DNA from: Nevskia sp964451925
GTDB lineage: Bacteria > Pseudomonadota > Gammaproteobacteria > Nevskiales > Nevskiaceae
Assembly: GCA_964451925.1 (NCBI GenBank)
Contig: CAYVKA010000021.1
Span: 1 to 64,000, forward strand
Length of the DNA stretch: 64,000 nucleotides
Reading direction: 5' to 3'
Shown: positions 37,782-47,058 of the stretch, one piece after another
Numbering within the stretch: position 1 is the first letter of the stretch
Layout of the letters: every line of letters begins with the position of its first letter
Made by a program: the position numbers and the translations under genes
The notes under the pieces: generated by a model
What the model saw: only the letters and a program-made list of their open reading frames with translations
The model's database searches: none
What the model was told of the DNA's origin: nothing

Positions 37782-38816
37782 TCAGGGCGCCGCGCGCTGC
37801 GGCAGGAACATGGCGTCGCCGTAGCTGAAGAAGCGGTAGCCGCTGGCCACCGCATGGCGGTAAGCCTGCATCACCCGCTGGTAACCGCCGAAGGCGCAAA
37901 CCAGCATCAGCAGCGTGCTTTCCGGCAGGTGGAAATTGGTCAGCAGCGCATCCACCGCGCGGAAGCGGTAGCCCGGCGTGATGAACAGGCGGGTCTCGCC
38001 GTCGAAGGCGTGGGTGTGGCCGTCCTCGGTGGTGGCCGACTCCAGTGCGCGCACCACGGTTGTGCCCACCGCGACGACGCGGCCGCCGCGCGCGTGGGCG
38101 GCGTTGACGCGCCGCGCCAGCTCCTCGCTCACGCTGAGCCGCTCCGAGTGCATGCGGTGCTCCTCCAGCGCGTCCACCCGCACCGGCTGGAAGGTGCCGG
38201 CGCCGACATGCAGCGTGACGAAGCCGGTTTCGACGCCGCGCGCGGCGATGGCGGCGAGCAGCGTATCGTCGAAGTGCAGCCCGGCGGTGGGCGCCGCCAC
38301 CGCGCCGGGCACGCGCGCGAATACCGTCTGGTAACGCTCGAAGTCCTCGCCGCCGGCGGCGTGCTCGATGTACGGCGGCAGCGGCAGTTCGCCGTGCTGC
38401 TCCAGCGCCGCGTACAGGTCATCGGTGGCGAAGTCCAGGCGGTAGAACTCGCCCTCGCGCCCCTGCACCGTGGCCACCAGGGCGTCGCGCGCCAGCAGCA
38501 GCCGCGAACCCGGCCGGGGCGGCTTGCTGGCGCGCACCTGGGCCAGGGCATGGCCGGCATCGAGCACACGCTCGATCAGCACTTCCACCTGGCCGCCGCT
38601 GTCCTTGATGCCGCGCAGCCGCGCCGGAATCACCTTGGCATCGTTGAACAACAGCAGATCGCCCGGCAGCAGCATTTCCGCAAAATCAGGGATGTGGCGG
38701 TCGGCCAGCGTGCCATCGGTATTCAGGCACAGCAGGCGGCTGGCGCTGCGGCGCTCGGCCGGGCGCTGCGCGATCAGCTCGGGCGGAAGCGGATAGTCGA
38801 AATCGGAGCGGCGCAT
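37782..38816 (-). CDS. queA: S-adenosylmethionine:tRNA ribosyltransferase-isomerase QueA
   Basis: 344 aa. MRRSDFDYPLPPELIAQRPAERRSASRLL is a canonical QueA start. GVETGFVTLHVGAGTFQPVR and VDALLTNFHLPESTLLMLVCAFGGYQRVMQAY are hallmark segments. It makes epoxyqueuosine from preQ1-tRNA. The ORF can be extended to 38975, but that part is antisense to the tRNA-Leu gene and is rejected. It is divergent from that tRNA. Confidence 0.97.
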   Translation of the reverse strand: MRRSDFDYPLPPELIAQRPAERRSASRLLCLNTDGTLADRHIPDFAEMLLPGDLLLFNDAKVIPARLRGIKDSGGQVEVLIERVLDAGHALAQVRASKPPRPGSRLLLARDALVATVQGREGEFYRLDFATDDLYAALEQHGELPLPPYIEHAAGGEDFERYQTVFARVPGAVAAPTAGLHFDDTLLAAIAARGVETGFVTLHVGAGTFQPVRVDALEEHRMHSERLSVSEELARRVNAAHARGGRVVAVGTTVVRALESATTEDGHTHAFDGETRLFITPGYRFRAVDALLTNFHLPESTLLMLVCAFGGYQRVMQAYRHAVASGYRFFSYGDAMFLPQRAAP

Positions 38817-38889
38817 GGGCCGCGATTGTACCCGCCGCCGCCCCGCTCCTGTAACCGGCCCGCCGGGAGGGCTATAATCCGCAGCCCAA

Positions 38890-38977
38890 GCCTGAGTGGC
38901 GGAATCGGTAGACGCAGCGGACTCAAAATCCGCCGAGGCAACCCCTCGTGAGAGTTCGAGTCTCTCCTTAGGCACCA
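38890..38977 (+). tRNA. tRNA-Leu (anticodon CAA)
   Basis: 88 nt including the encoded CCA. The acceptor arms GCCTGAG/CTTAGGC pair through G-U wobbles. The D-arm has GAATCGGTAGACGC, the anticodon stem GCGGA/TCCGC encloses CTCAAAA (anticodon CAA), a long class II variable arm (CGAGGCAACCCCTCG) is present, and GTTCGAGTC is the T-loop. The last 60 nt are also an integration site: they recur at 39463. Confidence 0.95.
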
Positions 38978-38978
38978 G
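38918..38978 (+). repeat. Direct repeat / attachment site, copy 1 (3' part of tRNA-Leu)
   Basis: 61 nt running from the anticodon stem through CCA plus one base, nearly identical (60 of 61) to 39463-39523. This is how integrative elements mark insertion in tRNA genes: the intact tRNA on one side and a 3' fragment on the other. Confidence 0.88.
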
Positions 38979-39045
38979 CGGGTTTTCTCTTCACCAGTCG
39001 ATCAGCGTCCGTACCTGGGCCGGGTTCGGCGCTGTTCGTCTGGGA

Positions 39046-39288
39046 TCAAATGATGAAACCGCGCGAAGCCAACGACTGACCGCGTGCCCAGCCGATTGCT
39101 TCTTGAATGTCGCTCGGGGTCACACCGCGGGCCGCAACCGCATCGCGGATGCCTTCAAGCTCGGCATCCGCCTCGTCCTCAACCAGGAAAACCAGTTCTA
39201 CGCGCTGGCCCTTCTTCAATGGCACGCGTGGTTTCACAACGACCCTTTGCGGATCGTCGATCGTCACGGTCTCACGGTAGGCGCGCAT
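39046..39288 (-). CDS. Antitoxin-like small protein, orphan
   Basis: 80 aa. The N-terminal half is a beta-strand pattern (TVTIDDPQRVVVKPRVPLKKGQRVELVFLVEDE) like AbrB-type domains. The acidic middle and C-terminal VTPSDIQEAIGWARGQ resemble the toxin-binding tail of type II antitoxins paired with PIN toxins. GGAGAG is located 5 nt before the ATG. No toxin gene follows; the 68 nt to the tRNA hold none. It lies between the two copies of the tRNA-Leu repeat. Confidence 0.5.
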   Translation of the reverse strand: MRAYRETVTIDDPQRVVVKPRVPLKKGQRVELVFLVEDEADAELEGIRDAVAARGVTPSDIQEAIGWARGQSLASRGFII

Positions 39289-39462
39289 ATCACTCTCCAC
39301 ATTCCTTCAATCGCTCGACGCAAGTTTACCGCCTTTGAGACTGCATCGACCTCGACTCCCTTGCATCTGTCCCCGCTGGGCGGCCTCTTACACGTTTTCT
39401 TCCACAATACGTCGGCGCTCGAATAATTTTATTTATCAATCAATGTATTACAGCGCCAGAAA

Positions 39463-39523
39463 CGGACTCAAAATCCGCCGGGGCAACCCCTCGTGAGAGT
39501 TCGAGTCTCTCCTTAGGCACCAG
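39463..39523 (+). repeat. Direct repeat / attachment site, copy 2 (tRNA-Leu fragment)
   Basis: A 61-nt copy of the tRNA-Leu 3' half, offset 545 nt from the original, with one A-to-G change in the variable arm. It lacks the acceptor 5' strand and D-arm, so it cannot be a tRNA. It is preceded by an AT-rich stretch (39421-39452). The 350 nt from the antitoxin-like gene to hsdR hold this repeat and no gene. Confidence 0.88.
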
Positions 39524-39638
39524 TTGATCCAGCAACAGCGCCCAACAGCGTCCAGTCAAACCAGGCTCTCGCAGGCGCCTGACGCTGGCGGGGCTGCGCC
39601 GTTCCGCCACCGGTGCAGCGATCAACCCGGATCGATGC

Positions 39639-42600
39639 TCAAGCAGCCGCTGTCTTTTTGAAATCGTTCAATACATCCACGAGCTTCTGGGCATCCGCGT
39701 CCGCGAACGCTCCATCGACGCCCAGGTGATGTATCGCTGTGAAAGGCGGCTCATACAACTGTGCCGGCTCCACAACGCCTTTCTGGGTCAGCCGCTCGAT
39801 GATCATTTCGACGAAGCGGATCTGCTGGCTGCTGTAGCGGTTGGCATCCAGGAACTGGCCGAAGGCTTCCTTGGCCGCATTGCGATCAAGCCCGACCAGC
39901 GAGCGGATGAACAAGGTCAGCGGCCGGTCGGCACCGAAGCCCTGTACAAACTGCTCGCGTCCGCCGACCACCTCGGATTCGTAGACAAAGCGCTCCAGTT
40001 CCGACAAGTCGGTCGGTGTGAGCGGGCGGTTGAACCGCAACTTGGCAATGACCAGGTGATTTTCGTTCGCGCGGATATACGCTTCAACCTTGCGGCGGTA
40101 CTGGGACAGGTTGATGCCGGTGCTGAAGTCCTTGAGCGCCACCTCTGACGCTGCACCGATCTCATCCTGCAGCGCGCTATACACCGGCTTGATCGACGTC
40201 CGGTCGATGAACTGGATGAGTCCGCGCAGCTTCTTGCGCAAGGTCTCGATCATCGCCAGGGTGATATCACGCCAGTATTCCTCGGTCTGCACTTCGACGA
40301 TCAATGCCAGCTCGGCATGCACCGCAGGAATGTTCTCCTTGGTCTCCAGGTCCTCGGCCAGGCCGATGATCCGGTCGCGGCAGGTGACGAATTCGGTTGA
40401 GCCGTTCAGCAGCGCGATCTGCAGGTTGAGGCAGGTCAGGTCGAACAGCTTGGCGGTGAGGTGCTCCGGGTCCTGTTCGCTCGGCAGGCCGGCAACATGG
40501 TCGCGCAGGTTGGCCAGGGCCAGCTCGTCGAGCGAGACCCAGCTCTCGGGCTTCTGGAAATGGCTGACCTGCTCGCGCTCCAGGCGCACGATGAAGTTGT
40601 CCAGGTTCATCGCCGCCACTTCCGCCCGCAGCGTGCCGCTCAGTTCGCCGCGCAGGGAGCCGGTGGCGTCGTACACGGCCTCGCGCTCCCGAAGATTCCC
40701 GGGTACTGAAACGGCCCCCGGCAGCGCCGCCAGCAGATCGAGCCGCCGCTTGAACAGCCTCTTGCCCAGGGGCTCCGCCGCCCCGGCCACAGCCCCTTTC
40801 GGGTGCTCGTTGAAGTATTCGAAGTTGGCGCAGAAGTCGAAGATGAAGAACTCCTGCTTGTCCTGCCCCGGGGCGAACAGATCCTTGCACAGGCGCGTGC
40901 CGCGGCCGATCATCTGCAGGAACTTGACCTTCGAGCGCACCGCCTTGAAGAACACCAGGTTCAGCACCTCCGGCACGTCGATGCCGGTGTCCAGCATGTC
41001 CACCGACACGGCGATGTGCGGTGCCTTGTCCTTGCCGCTGAAGTCGTCGATCAGGCTCTGCGCGTAGCTCACCGCGTGAGTGATCACCCGCGCGAACTCA
41101 CCCTTGAGATGCGGATAGTGGTGGTTGAAGCGCTGGACGATGAAATCCGCGTGCCGCTGATTGACCGCGAAGATGATGGTCTTGCCCAGACGGTCGCCGC
41201 CCTGCACCTTGAGGCCGTGCAGCATCAGGTGCTGCAGCATCAGGTCCACGGTACTTTCGTTGAACAGCTGCTTGTTCACCTCTGAGGCCGCCACCTCGTC
41301 CGGCGCCTCGCCGTCCTCACGGTCGCCCCAGTCCAGCGATTCCCAGTGCTCGCGCTCTTCCTCGCTCAGCTCGTTGTAGTGGATGCCCTCGCGCACGAAG
41401 CGGATCGGCACGGAGTGCGACTTTGGCGGCACCAGGTAGCCGTCGGCCACCGCCTCTTCCAGGGAGTAGGCGTCGGTGGGCACGCCTTTTTCCAGGCCGA
41501 ACAGGTGGTAGGTGTCGTGGTGAACCTCGTCGCGCGGGGTCGCGGTGAGGCCGATCAGGTAGCTGTCGAAGTAGCGGAAGATCGCGCCGTACTTCTGGTA
41601 CACGCTGCGGTGCGCCTCGTCGATGATGATCAGGTCGAAGTGGCCGACGCCGTAGCGGCGGCGGTCGCCCTCCATCTCCTCGATCAGCCCCATCATGGTG
41701 GGATAGGTGGAGAGGTACACCCGGCCGGTGCCATCCTTGTCCAGGCACAGGTTTACCGGGCTGGAATCCGGCAGGTGGGCCTTGAAAGCATTGGCGGCCT
41801 GCTTCACCAGCGCCACCCGGTCGGCCAGGAACAGCACGCGCTTGACCCAGTTGGCGCGCATCAACAGCTCCACCAGCGCGATGCTCATGCGCGTCTTGCC
41901 GGTGCCGGTGGCCATGGTCAGCAGGCCGGCGCGCTTGCCGCGGGCCAGGGACTCGGTCATCGCGCGGATGGCGCGGTGCTGGTAGCTGCGCTCGACAATG
42001 ACCGGATTGATGGCCAGGGACTTGAGATCCTGCTGCAGGCTGCGCCGCTGCACCGCCAGCTCCAGCTCCTCCCGGCTGTAGAACCCTTGCACTTCTCGCG
42101 GCGGGGCGCGCCGGTCGTCCCATAGCCAGGTCTTGTAGCCGTTGGAGTAGAAGATCAGCGGGCGCTGGCCCTTGAGCTTTTCGAGCTGGTCGGCGTAGAG
42201 CTTGGCCTGCTGCTGGCCGACGTCCGCATCCTTGAGCGTGCGCTTGGCCTCCACCACCGCCAGCGGCTTGCCGTCATGGCCCCACAGCACGTAGTCGGCG
42301 TAGCCCTCGCCTTTTTGGTTGGGCATGCCCGGCACCGGCACCTCGACGCCGGCGCTGGTGCCGATCTCCCAGCCGGCTTCGCGCAGCAGCACGTCGATGA
42401 ACAGCTTGCGGGTGTCGGCCTCGTCATAGTCGTGGCCGTCCGGCACCTTGAGGTTGGCGGCCTTGGCCTTGGCCAGTTCAGCGCGGGCGGCGGCCAGCTC
42501 GGCATCGAGCGCCGCCAATCGCTCCTCGCGCTCCGCCAGCGTTGCCGCCGCTTCGGCGATTGCCGCCTCGCGCTGCTCCAGCACCTTGTGCTGGGCGTCG

Positions 42601-43118
42601 ATCTGCTGCCGGAAGGCGGCTTCCTGCTTCTTCAGCTCGTCGCGCGTCAGCGCCTGCGCTGCGGCGCCGGCCTCGTCGGCGCGCACCAGACGGGGGATGC
42701 GCTGCTCGTCGAAGCTGGCTTCCAGGGATTTCGGGTCGCTGGCCCGGGTGTAGCTGCGTGCGAGCCAGAACAGCACGTGGAACAGCTCGCGCACCAGTTT
42801 CAGCGCGTCGCCGGGACCAACGAACTGGCCGGAATGTACGGCCTGGTTGCCGAACTTCTGGATCAGCCGGGCCTTTTGCAGCACCTGCGGCGGCACGGCG
42901 CGCTCGAAATCGGTGGTGGACAGCAGCACGTTGAGGCTGCGGTCGTAGGGCATGCGCAGGTCACGGTCGTTCGCATACAACCAGTGCACCGCCTGCTCCA
43001 GGGCGTGACGGGTGCGCATGCAGCAGGCGCGCGGGTCGGAGTGGACCAGTTGCTCCGCGCCCTTGGCCGGCTCGAAGAGCGGTTTGAACTCCGGGTGGAG
43101 GAACTGGAAGTTGGTCAT
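39639..43118 (-). CDS. hsdR: Type I restriction enzyme, R subunit (HsdR)
   Basis: 1159 aa. In order: a DUF4145-like helical N-terminus (about 1-130), a coiled-coil (160-220), and the nuclease domain with D275 and E290-A-K292 (VVEAKR) plus a QAKLY motif. Then come the SF2 motor domains with ATGTGKT at 403-409, D500-E-A-H, QMIGRGTRLC, and the C-terminal EcoEI-like region. It translocates DNA and cuts it when the HsdMS complex meets an unmodified site. It is last in the fic-hsdM-hsdS-hsdR operon. Length and motifs appear intact. Confidence 0.97.
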   Translation of the reverse strand: MTNFQFLHPEFKPLFEPAKGAEQLVHSDPRACCMRTRHALEQAVHWLYANDRDLRMPYDRSLNVLLSTTDFERAVPPQVLQKARLIQKFGNQAVHSGQFVGPGDALKLVRELFHVLFWLARSYTRASDPKSLEASFDEQRIPRLVRADEAGAAAQALTRDELKKQEAAFRQQIDAQHKVLEQREAAIAEAAATLAEREERLAALDAELAAARAELAKAKAANLKVPDGHDYDEADTRKLFIDVLLREAGWEIGTSAGVEVPVPGMPNQKGEGYADYVLWGHDGKPLAVVEAKRTLKDADVGQQQAKLYADQLEKLKGQRPLIFYSNGYKTWLWDDRRAPPREVQGFYSREELELAVQRRSLQQDLKSLAINPVIVERSYQHRAIRAMTESLARGKRAGLLTMATGTGKTRMSIALVELLMRANWVKRVLFLADRVALVKQAANAFKAHLPDSSPVNLCLDKDGTGRVYLSTYPTMMGLIEEMEGDRRRYGVGHFDLIIIDEAHRSVYQKYGAIFRYFDSYLIGLTATPRDEVHHDTYHLFGLEKGVPTDAYSLEEAVADGYLVPPKSHSVPIRFVREGIHYNELSEEEREHWESLDWGDREDGEAPDEVAASEVNKQLFNESTVDLMLQHLMLHGLKVQGGDRLGKTIIFAVNQRHADFIVQRFNHHYPHLKGEFARVITHAVSYAQSLIDDFSGKDKAPHIAVSVDMLDTGIDVPEVLNLVFFKAVRSKVKFLQMIGRGTRLCKDLFAPGQDKQEFFIFDFCANFEYFNEHPKGAVAGAAEPLGKRLFKRRLDLLAALPGAVSVPGNLREREAVYDATGSLRGELSGTLRAEVAAMNLDNFIVRLEREQVSHFQKPESWVSLDELALANLRDHVAGLPSEQDPEHLTAKLFDLTCLNLQIALLNGSTEFVTCRDRIIGLAEDLETKENIPAVHAELALIVEVQTEEYWRDITLAMIETLRKKLRGLIQFIDRTSIKPVYSALQDEIGAASEVALKDFSTGINLSQYRRKVEAYIRANENHLVIAKLRFNRPLTPTDLSELERFVYESEVVGGREQFVQGFGADRPLTLFIRSLVGLDRNAAKEAFGQFLDANRYSSQQIRFVEMIIERLTQKGVVEPAQLYEPPFTAIHHLGVDGAFADADAQKLVDVLNDFKKTAAA

Positions 43119-43129
43119 TCCGCTTCGCC

Positions 43130-44269
43130 TTAGCCAAAAGCCAAGTGCTGCAGCGATCGACTTAGTTGCACCTGCTGAACAGCTTGTTCGATTTGATGCT
43201 CAGACTGCCGCCTGATCGATGCCGCGATCTCGCTGAATTCTGCCTGTAAGTCTCGCGGTGGCATGGGCACGGCGACTTCAGAGGCGTCTCGTAGGTCTAG
43301 CCTCTTAGTACCGTGTCCTGCCGTTGACACAACGCTCAAGATTCGAGCCTTCAATGCATCAACCACTGCCTTCAGGTAGATAACGTTGTACTCGTCAGCA
43401 GGAAGAATCGCCTTCATGTCCTGATTGATGCCGATACGGACCATATTGATTGCCGTCGGAAATGAGTGCGCGAGAATCATTCCCCTAATGACGATTAGAA
43501 GGTGTCCGGGTGCAATACTCCTAAGACCCGCTTGTGAGAAAGCCTTCTCGGAAACGTGGTCCTGGGCGTCAAAAATATTTGGGACCTTCATATCCTTCGG
43601 ACTTACCCAGGGAATACTGCCATCCCAATACTCTTCCTCGTTAGTATCCGGTGTTGATCCGCTCGTCCATCTTCCGACCTCAGTAAAAGATCTTGTTGGC
43701 CACCCCTTCGGATTCGTCACCGGGTCACCAAACATATCCAGAAATACCGCCTGCAGAAGCTGATCAAGTTTGCCGATAGCTTCGCGGCGCTTGGCCCGCA
43801 ACGCATCGGCCTTGTCCAGAATCGCGGCGATGCGGCGTTGTTCGGGGAGGGGTGGGAGGGGAACGTCTATCTCTCGGAGATTCTTGATCGACAGATGCTT
43901 CACCGTCACGAATGGAGTCGCGTCCTCAATTGCTTTGAGAGCGTTCGGAAGAAAACGAAGCAGATAGCCATTATCAAGGCGATCGTCTTGAGCGCGAACT
44001 CTACAAACTCGCTGATTGAGAAGCGCCGGCCCGCCGCGCCAGATGCCGAGGTTAAACTCTCCGTCCATTCCGATGAGAGCGTCGCCATTTGCGACGACGT
44101 ACTCGTTCTTGAACGTGCCCCTGTAGTAAGTATCTGACACGCCCGGCACGACATCTCGAATTCTTACCAACGGCAAACCCTCACCGTCCGTGTTGAAGTG
44201 AGAAGACTGGAAAGCAAACCCGCTCGTAATCTCAGCGACGTCGCCAAGCGCCGCTACACATTGGCTCAC
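43130..44269 (-). CDS. hsdS: Type I restriction enzyme, specificity subunit (HsdS)
   Basis: 379 aa with two target-recognition domains. The first runs LGDVAEITSGFAF to DVPLPPLPEQRRIAAILDKADALRAKRREAI (central conserved helix). The second runs GRWTSGSTPDTNEEEYWDGSIPWVSPKDMK to EVAVPMPPRDLQAEFSEIAASIRRQ. It sets the DNA sequence recognised by the complex, which cannot be read from sequence. The GTG start overlaps the hsdM stop by 4 nt. Its sequence is visibly more AT-rich than the surrounding chromosome. Confidence 0.96.
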   Translation of the reverse strand: MSQCVAALGDVAEITSGFAFQSSHFNTDGEGLPLVRIRDVVPGVSDTYYRGTFKNEYVVANGDALIGMDGEFNLGIWRGGPALLNQRVCRVRAQDDRLDNGYLLRFLPNALKAIEDATPFVTVKHLSIKNLREIDVPLPPLPEQRRIAAILDKADALRAKRREAIGKLDQLLQAVFLDMFGDPVTNPKGWPTRSFTEVGRWTSGSTPDTNEEEYWDGSIPWVSPKDMKVPNIFDAQDHVSEKAFSQAGLRSIAPGHLLIVIRGMILAHSFPTAINMVRIGINQDMKAILPADEYNVIYLKAVVDALKARILSVVSTAGHGTKRLDLRDASEVAVPMPPRDLQAEFSEIAASIRRQSEHQIEQAVQQVQLSRSLQHLAFG

Positions 44270-45744
44270 GACAGCATCCCCTCCAACTCCTTCATCCCTT
44301 TCACGATCTCCTCTTCCAGCTTCATCAGCTCCGCCAGAATCGTCTTCGGCGAGTCGTGCTTCACTTCCGCATACACCACCTGCTTGTAGCGGTTGATCGA
44401 CAGGTCATAGTCGTTGCCGGCGATCTCGGACTTCGGTACGAGAAAGCTCTGCTCGGTACGCGCACGCTCTCCTTCGGCCGGGCGCTTCTGCCAACGAACA
44501 AGCACATCCGGCAGGTTGTTGGTCTCGTGCTTGCCCGCATCCAGCGGCGTGCGCTTGTCATCCAGCGAGTAACCGTCGGCCTGCATGTCGTAGAACCAGA
44601 CGTTCTCGGTTCCGCCCGAGTCGGTGCGGGTGAACAGCAGGATGGCAGTCGAGACACCTGCATAGGGTTTGAACACCCCTGACGGCAGCGAGACGATGCC
44701 ATCCAGCCGATGCTCTTCCACCAGCAGTTTGCGCAGGGTCTTGTGGGCCTTGCTGGAACCGAACAGCACACCGTCCGGCACGATCACCGCGGCGCGGCCA
44801 CCCGGCTTGAGCAGACGCAGGAACAGGGCCAGGAACAGAAGCTCGGTCTTCTTGGTGCTGACCACGCGCAGCAGGTCCTTGGCGCAGCTCTCGTTGTCCA
44901 GGCTGCCGGCGAAGGGCGGGTTGGCGAGGATCAGGCTGAAGCGCGATTCCACGCCGGCGTGGCTCTCGCTCAAGCTATCGCGGTTCTCGATGGCCGGATT
45001 CTCCACGCCGTGGAGCAGCATATTCATGCTGCCGACGCGCAGCATGGTGTTGTCGAAGTCGAAGCCGTGGAAGGTGTCGTGGTTGAAGCGGCGTTGCGAC
45101 TCGGTGTTGGCGTAGATGTCCTGCTGGTTGTGCTGCTGCAGGTATTCGGCGGCGGCGACGAGGAAGCCGGCGGTGCCGCAGGCGGGGTCGCAGATCGTGT
45201 CGGTGGGCTTGGGAGCCATCATCTCGACCATCAGCTTGATGATGTGCCGCGGGGTGCGGAATTGGCCGTTCTGCCCGGCGGTGGCGATCTTGCCGAGCAT
45301 GTACTCGTACAGGTCGCCCTTGGTGTCGCGCTCCTCCATGGGGATGGCGTCGAGCATGTCCACCACCTTGGCCAGCAGCGCCGGCGTGGGGATGGTGAAG
45401 CGTGCGTCCTTCATGTGGGTGGCATAGGTGCTGCCGTCTCCGCCCAGGTTGCGCATGAAGGGGAAGACCTGCTCTGCCACGACGGCGTACATGGTCTTGG
45501 GATCGCCCATCTGGCGGAACACGGACCAGCGCAGGGCCTGCTGCTGCGGACTGAACACGGCCTTCTCAATCGGCTTGCCCAGGCGGCTGGCCTTTTTCTC
45601 CTCGACGGTGTGCAACTCGTCCAGACGCTTGATGAACAGCAGGTAGGTCATCTGCTCGATGACCTCCAGCGGATTGCTGATGCCGCCGCTCCAGAAGGCG
45701 TTCCAGATCTGGTCGACCTGGGATTTGATACTGCCTGTAATCAC
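44266..45744 (-). CDS. hsdM: Type I restriction enzyme, methylase subunit (HsdM)
   Basis: 492 aa from a GTG at 45744 (VITGSIKSQVDQIWNAFWSGGISNPLEVIEQ), the usual opening of this HsdM class; GGGAG lies 9 nt upstream. A longer TTG start at 45873 would give 535 aa. GKIATAGQNGQFRTPRHIIKLMVEMM and DPACGTAGFLVAAAEYL form the SAM site, and LANPPFAGSL is the catalytic NPPF of adenine-N6 methylases. With HsdS it methylates the host's recognition sites. Confidence 0.96.
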   Translation of the reverse strand: MITGSIKSQVDQIWNAFWSGGISNPLEVIEQMTYLLFIKRLDELHTVEEKKASRLGKPIEKAVFSPQQQALRWSVFRQMGDPKTMYAVVAEQVFPFMRNLGGDGSTYATHMKDARFTIPTPALLAKVVDMLDAIPMEERDTKGDLYEYMLGKIATAGQNGQFRTPRHIIKLMVEMMAPKPTDTICDPACGTAGFLVAAAEYLQQHNQQDIYANTESQRRFNHDTFHGFDFDNTMLRVGSMNMLLHGVENPAIENRDSLSESHAGVESRFSLILANPPFAGSLDNESCAKDLLRVVSTKKTELLFLALFLRLLKPGGRAAVIVPDGVLFGSSKAHKTLRKLLVEEHRLDGIVSLPSGVFKPYAGVSTAILLFTRTDSGGTENVWFYDMQADGYSLDDKRTPLDAGKHETNNLPDVLVRWQKRPAEGERARTEQSFLVPKSEIAGNDYDLSINRYKQVVYAEVKHDSPKTILAELMKLEEEIVKGMKELEGMLS

Positions 45745-45891
45745 TCTTTCCAGCTCCCGATGCGGTAGGTGAAAGGCGCGCGCATGGATGGCGCGAAGCG
45801 CTTTCCGGTCAAGGACATAGACGTACTTTAGCGGGGTTCCAGCCTCCTTGGGGGACGACCCACGAATATTCAAAGCAACGGCGACTCTGAG

Positions 45892-47058
45892 TCAACGAGC
45901 CGGCTCCAGTTCGGCATTGAGCAACTCCACATAACGCCGATAACTGAACACCCTCCCGCGCTGGCGCTGCGTCAACTCGGCCAAGATGCCCAGGCCGCTT
46001 AAGTTGCCGAGCGATTTGTTCACCGTGGCCGCGGTGAGCCCCGTGGCTGCGACCAGCGCCGCCGAAGTGGCGAGTGGCTGGCGCTGCATTGCCTGGTGCA
46101 CGGCCAGGGCGGAGGGTGCACCGCGGCCCAGGGTGGCGATGCGATCCCGATCCTGATTCACCAGCGCTAACAAGGCATGAGCCGTTGCGACCGCCTGGGC
46201 CGCGCTCACCTGCACCCCCTCGGCGAAGAAGTCCAGCCAGCGCTCCCAATCGCCGTGGAGGCGCACTTCGTTCAGCAACTCGTAGTAAAGGGAGCGGTGT
46301 TTCTTGAAAAACAGGCTCAGGTACAGCATCGGCTCGTGCAGCACACCATCGGCGACCAGCTGCAGCACGATCAGCAGCCGCCCGAGACGCCCGTTGCCGT
46401 CGAGGAACGGGTGAATCGTTTCGAACTGCACATGCGCCAGTGCGGCCTTGAGCAGCGGGGGCGTCGGCTCCGGCTGATCGTTGAGGAAGCGCTCGAACGC
46501 GGACAGGCAGGCAGGCAGCGCATCGGCCGGTGGCGGGACGAATACGGCATTGCCGGGCCGCGTGCCTCCGAGCCACACTTGCGAGCGGCGGATTTCGCCG
46601 GGCATCTTGGCGTGACCTCGCGGATGATCAAGCAAAGCCGCATGCGCGTCGCGGATCAGCCGGACGCACGGCGGCAACCCGCCGCGCAGCAGTGACAATC
46701 CGCGCTCCATGGCCGCCAGATAGCGGCTGACCTCACGCGTATCTTCCAGGGGGACGCCGGGCTGCTCGTCAATCTCGAACAGGAGCAGGTCCGACAGCGA
46801 AGACTGTGTGCCCTCGATCTGGGAGGACAGCACTGCCTCCTTGCGCACGAAGCTATAGAGCAATAGCGCGGCATTCGGCAACAGGGCGGTGACAGCGTCC
46901 AGCCGCCCGAGCGCCACGAGTGCATCGTCGAATCGCCGCCGCAGCGCAGGCGTCCAGACCACGGGTGGCACCGGGGGCAAGGAGTCCGGCACGAAGGCGC
47001 GGTACGGCTCGTCTACCGAGGAAACGGTGACATACTGGCCGGGGGGCTGCCGGTGCAT
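45892..47058 (-). CDS. Fic-domain protein (putative AMPylase), self-inhibited class II
   Basis: 388 aa. The Fic active-site motif HPFLDGNGRLGR is complete at 216-227 (catalytic H216). An N-terminal inhibitory helix carries the (S/T)xxxE(G/N) motif as S78-S-Q-I-E82-G83. The C-terminus has a winged-helix part (LVAATGLTAATVNKSLGNLSGLGILAE). Fic enzymes transfer AMP or other nucleotides to proteins. It lies directly upstream of hsdM, same strand, so it probably shares the restriction operon's promoter. The target is unknown. Confidence 0.94.
   Translation of the reverse strand: MHRQPPGQYVTVSSVDEPYRAFVPDSLPPVPPVVWTPALRRRFDDALVALGRLDAVTALLPNAALLLYSFVRKEAVLSSQIEGTQSSLSDLLLFEIDEQPGVPLEDTREVSRYLAAMERGLSLLRGGLPPCVRLIRDAHAALLDHPRGHAKMPGEIRRSQVWLGGTRPGNAVFVPPPADALPACLSAFERFLNDQPEPTPPLLKAALAHVQFETIHPFLDGNGRLGRLLIVLQLVADGVLHEPMLYLSLFFKKHRSLYYELLNEVRLHGDWERWLDFFAEGVQVSAAQAVATAHALLALVNQDRDRIATLGRGAPSALAVHQAMQRQPLATSAALVAATGLTAATVNKSLGNLSGLGILAELTQRQRGRVFSYRRYVELLNAELEPAR

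Noticed and set aside
39440..39625. A 61-aa ORF on the minus strand containing VPKERLELSRG
   Set aside because: It is the antisense translation of the tRNA-Leu fragment, a frequent mis-annotation. The same peptide appears in the false N-terminal extension of queA (38817-38975).
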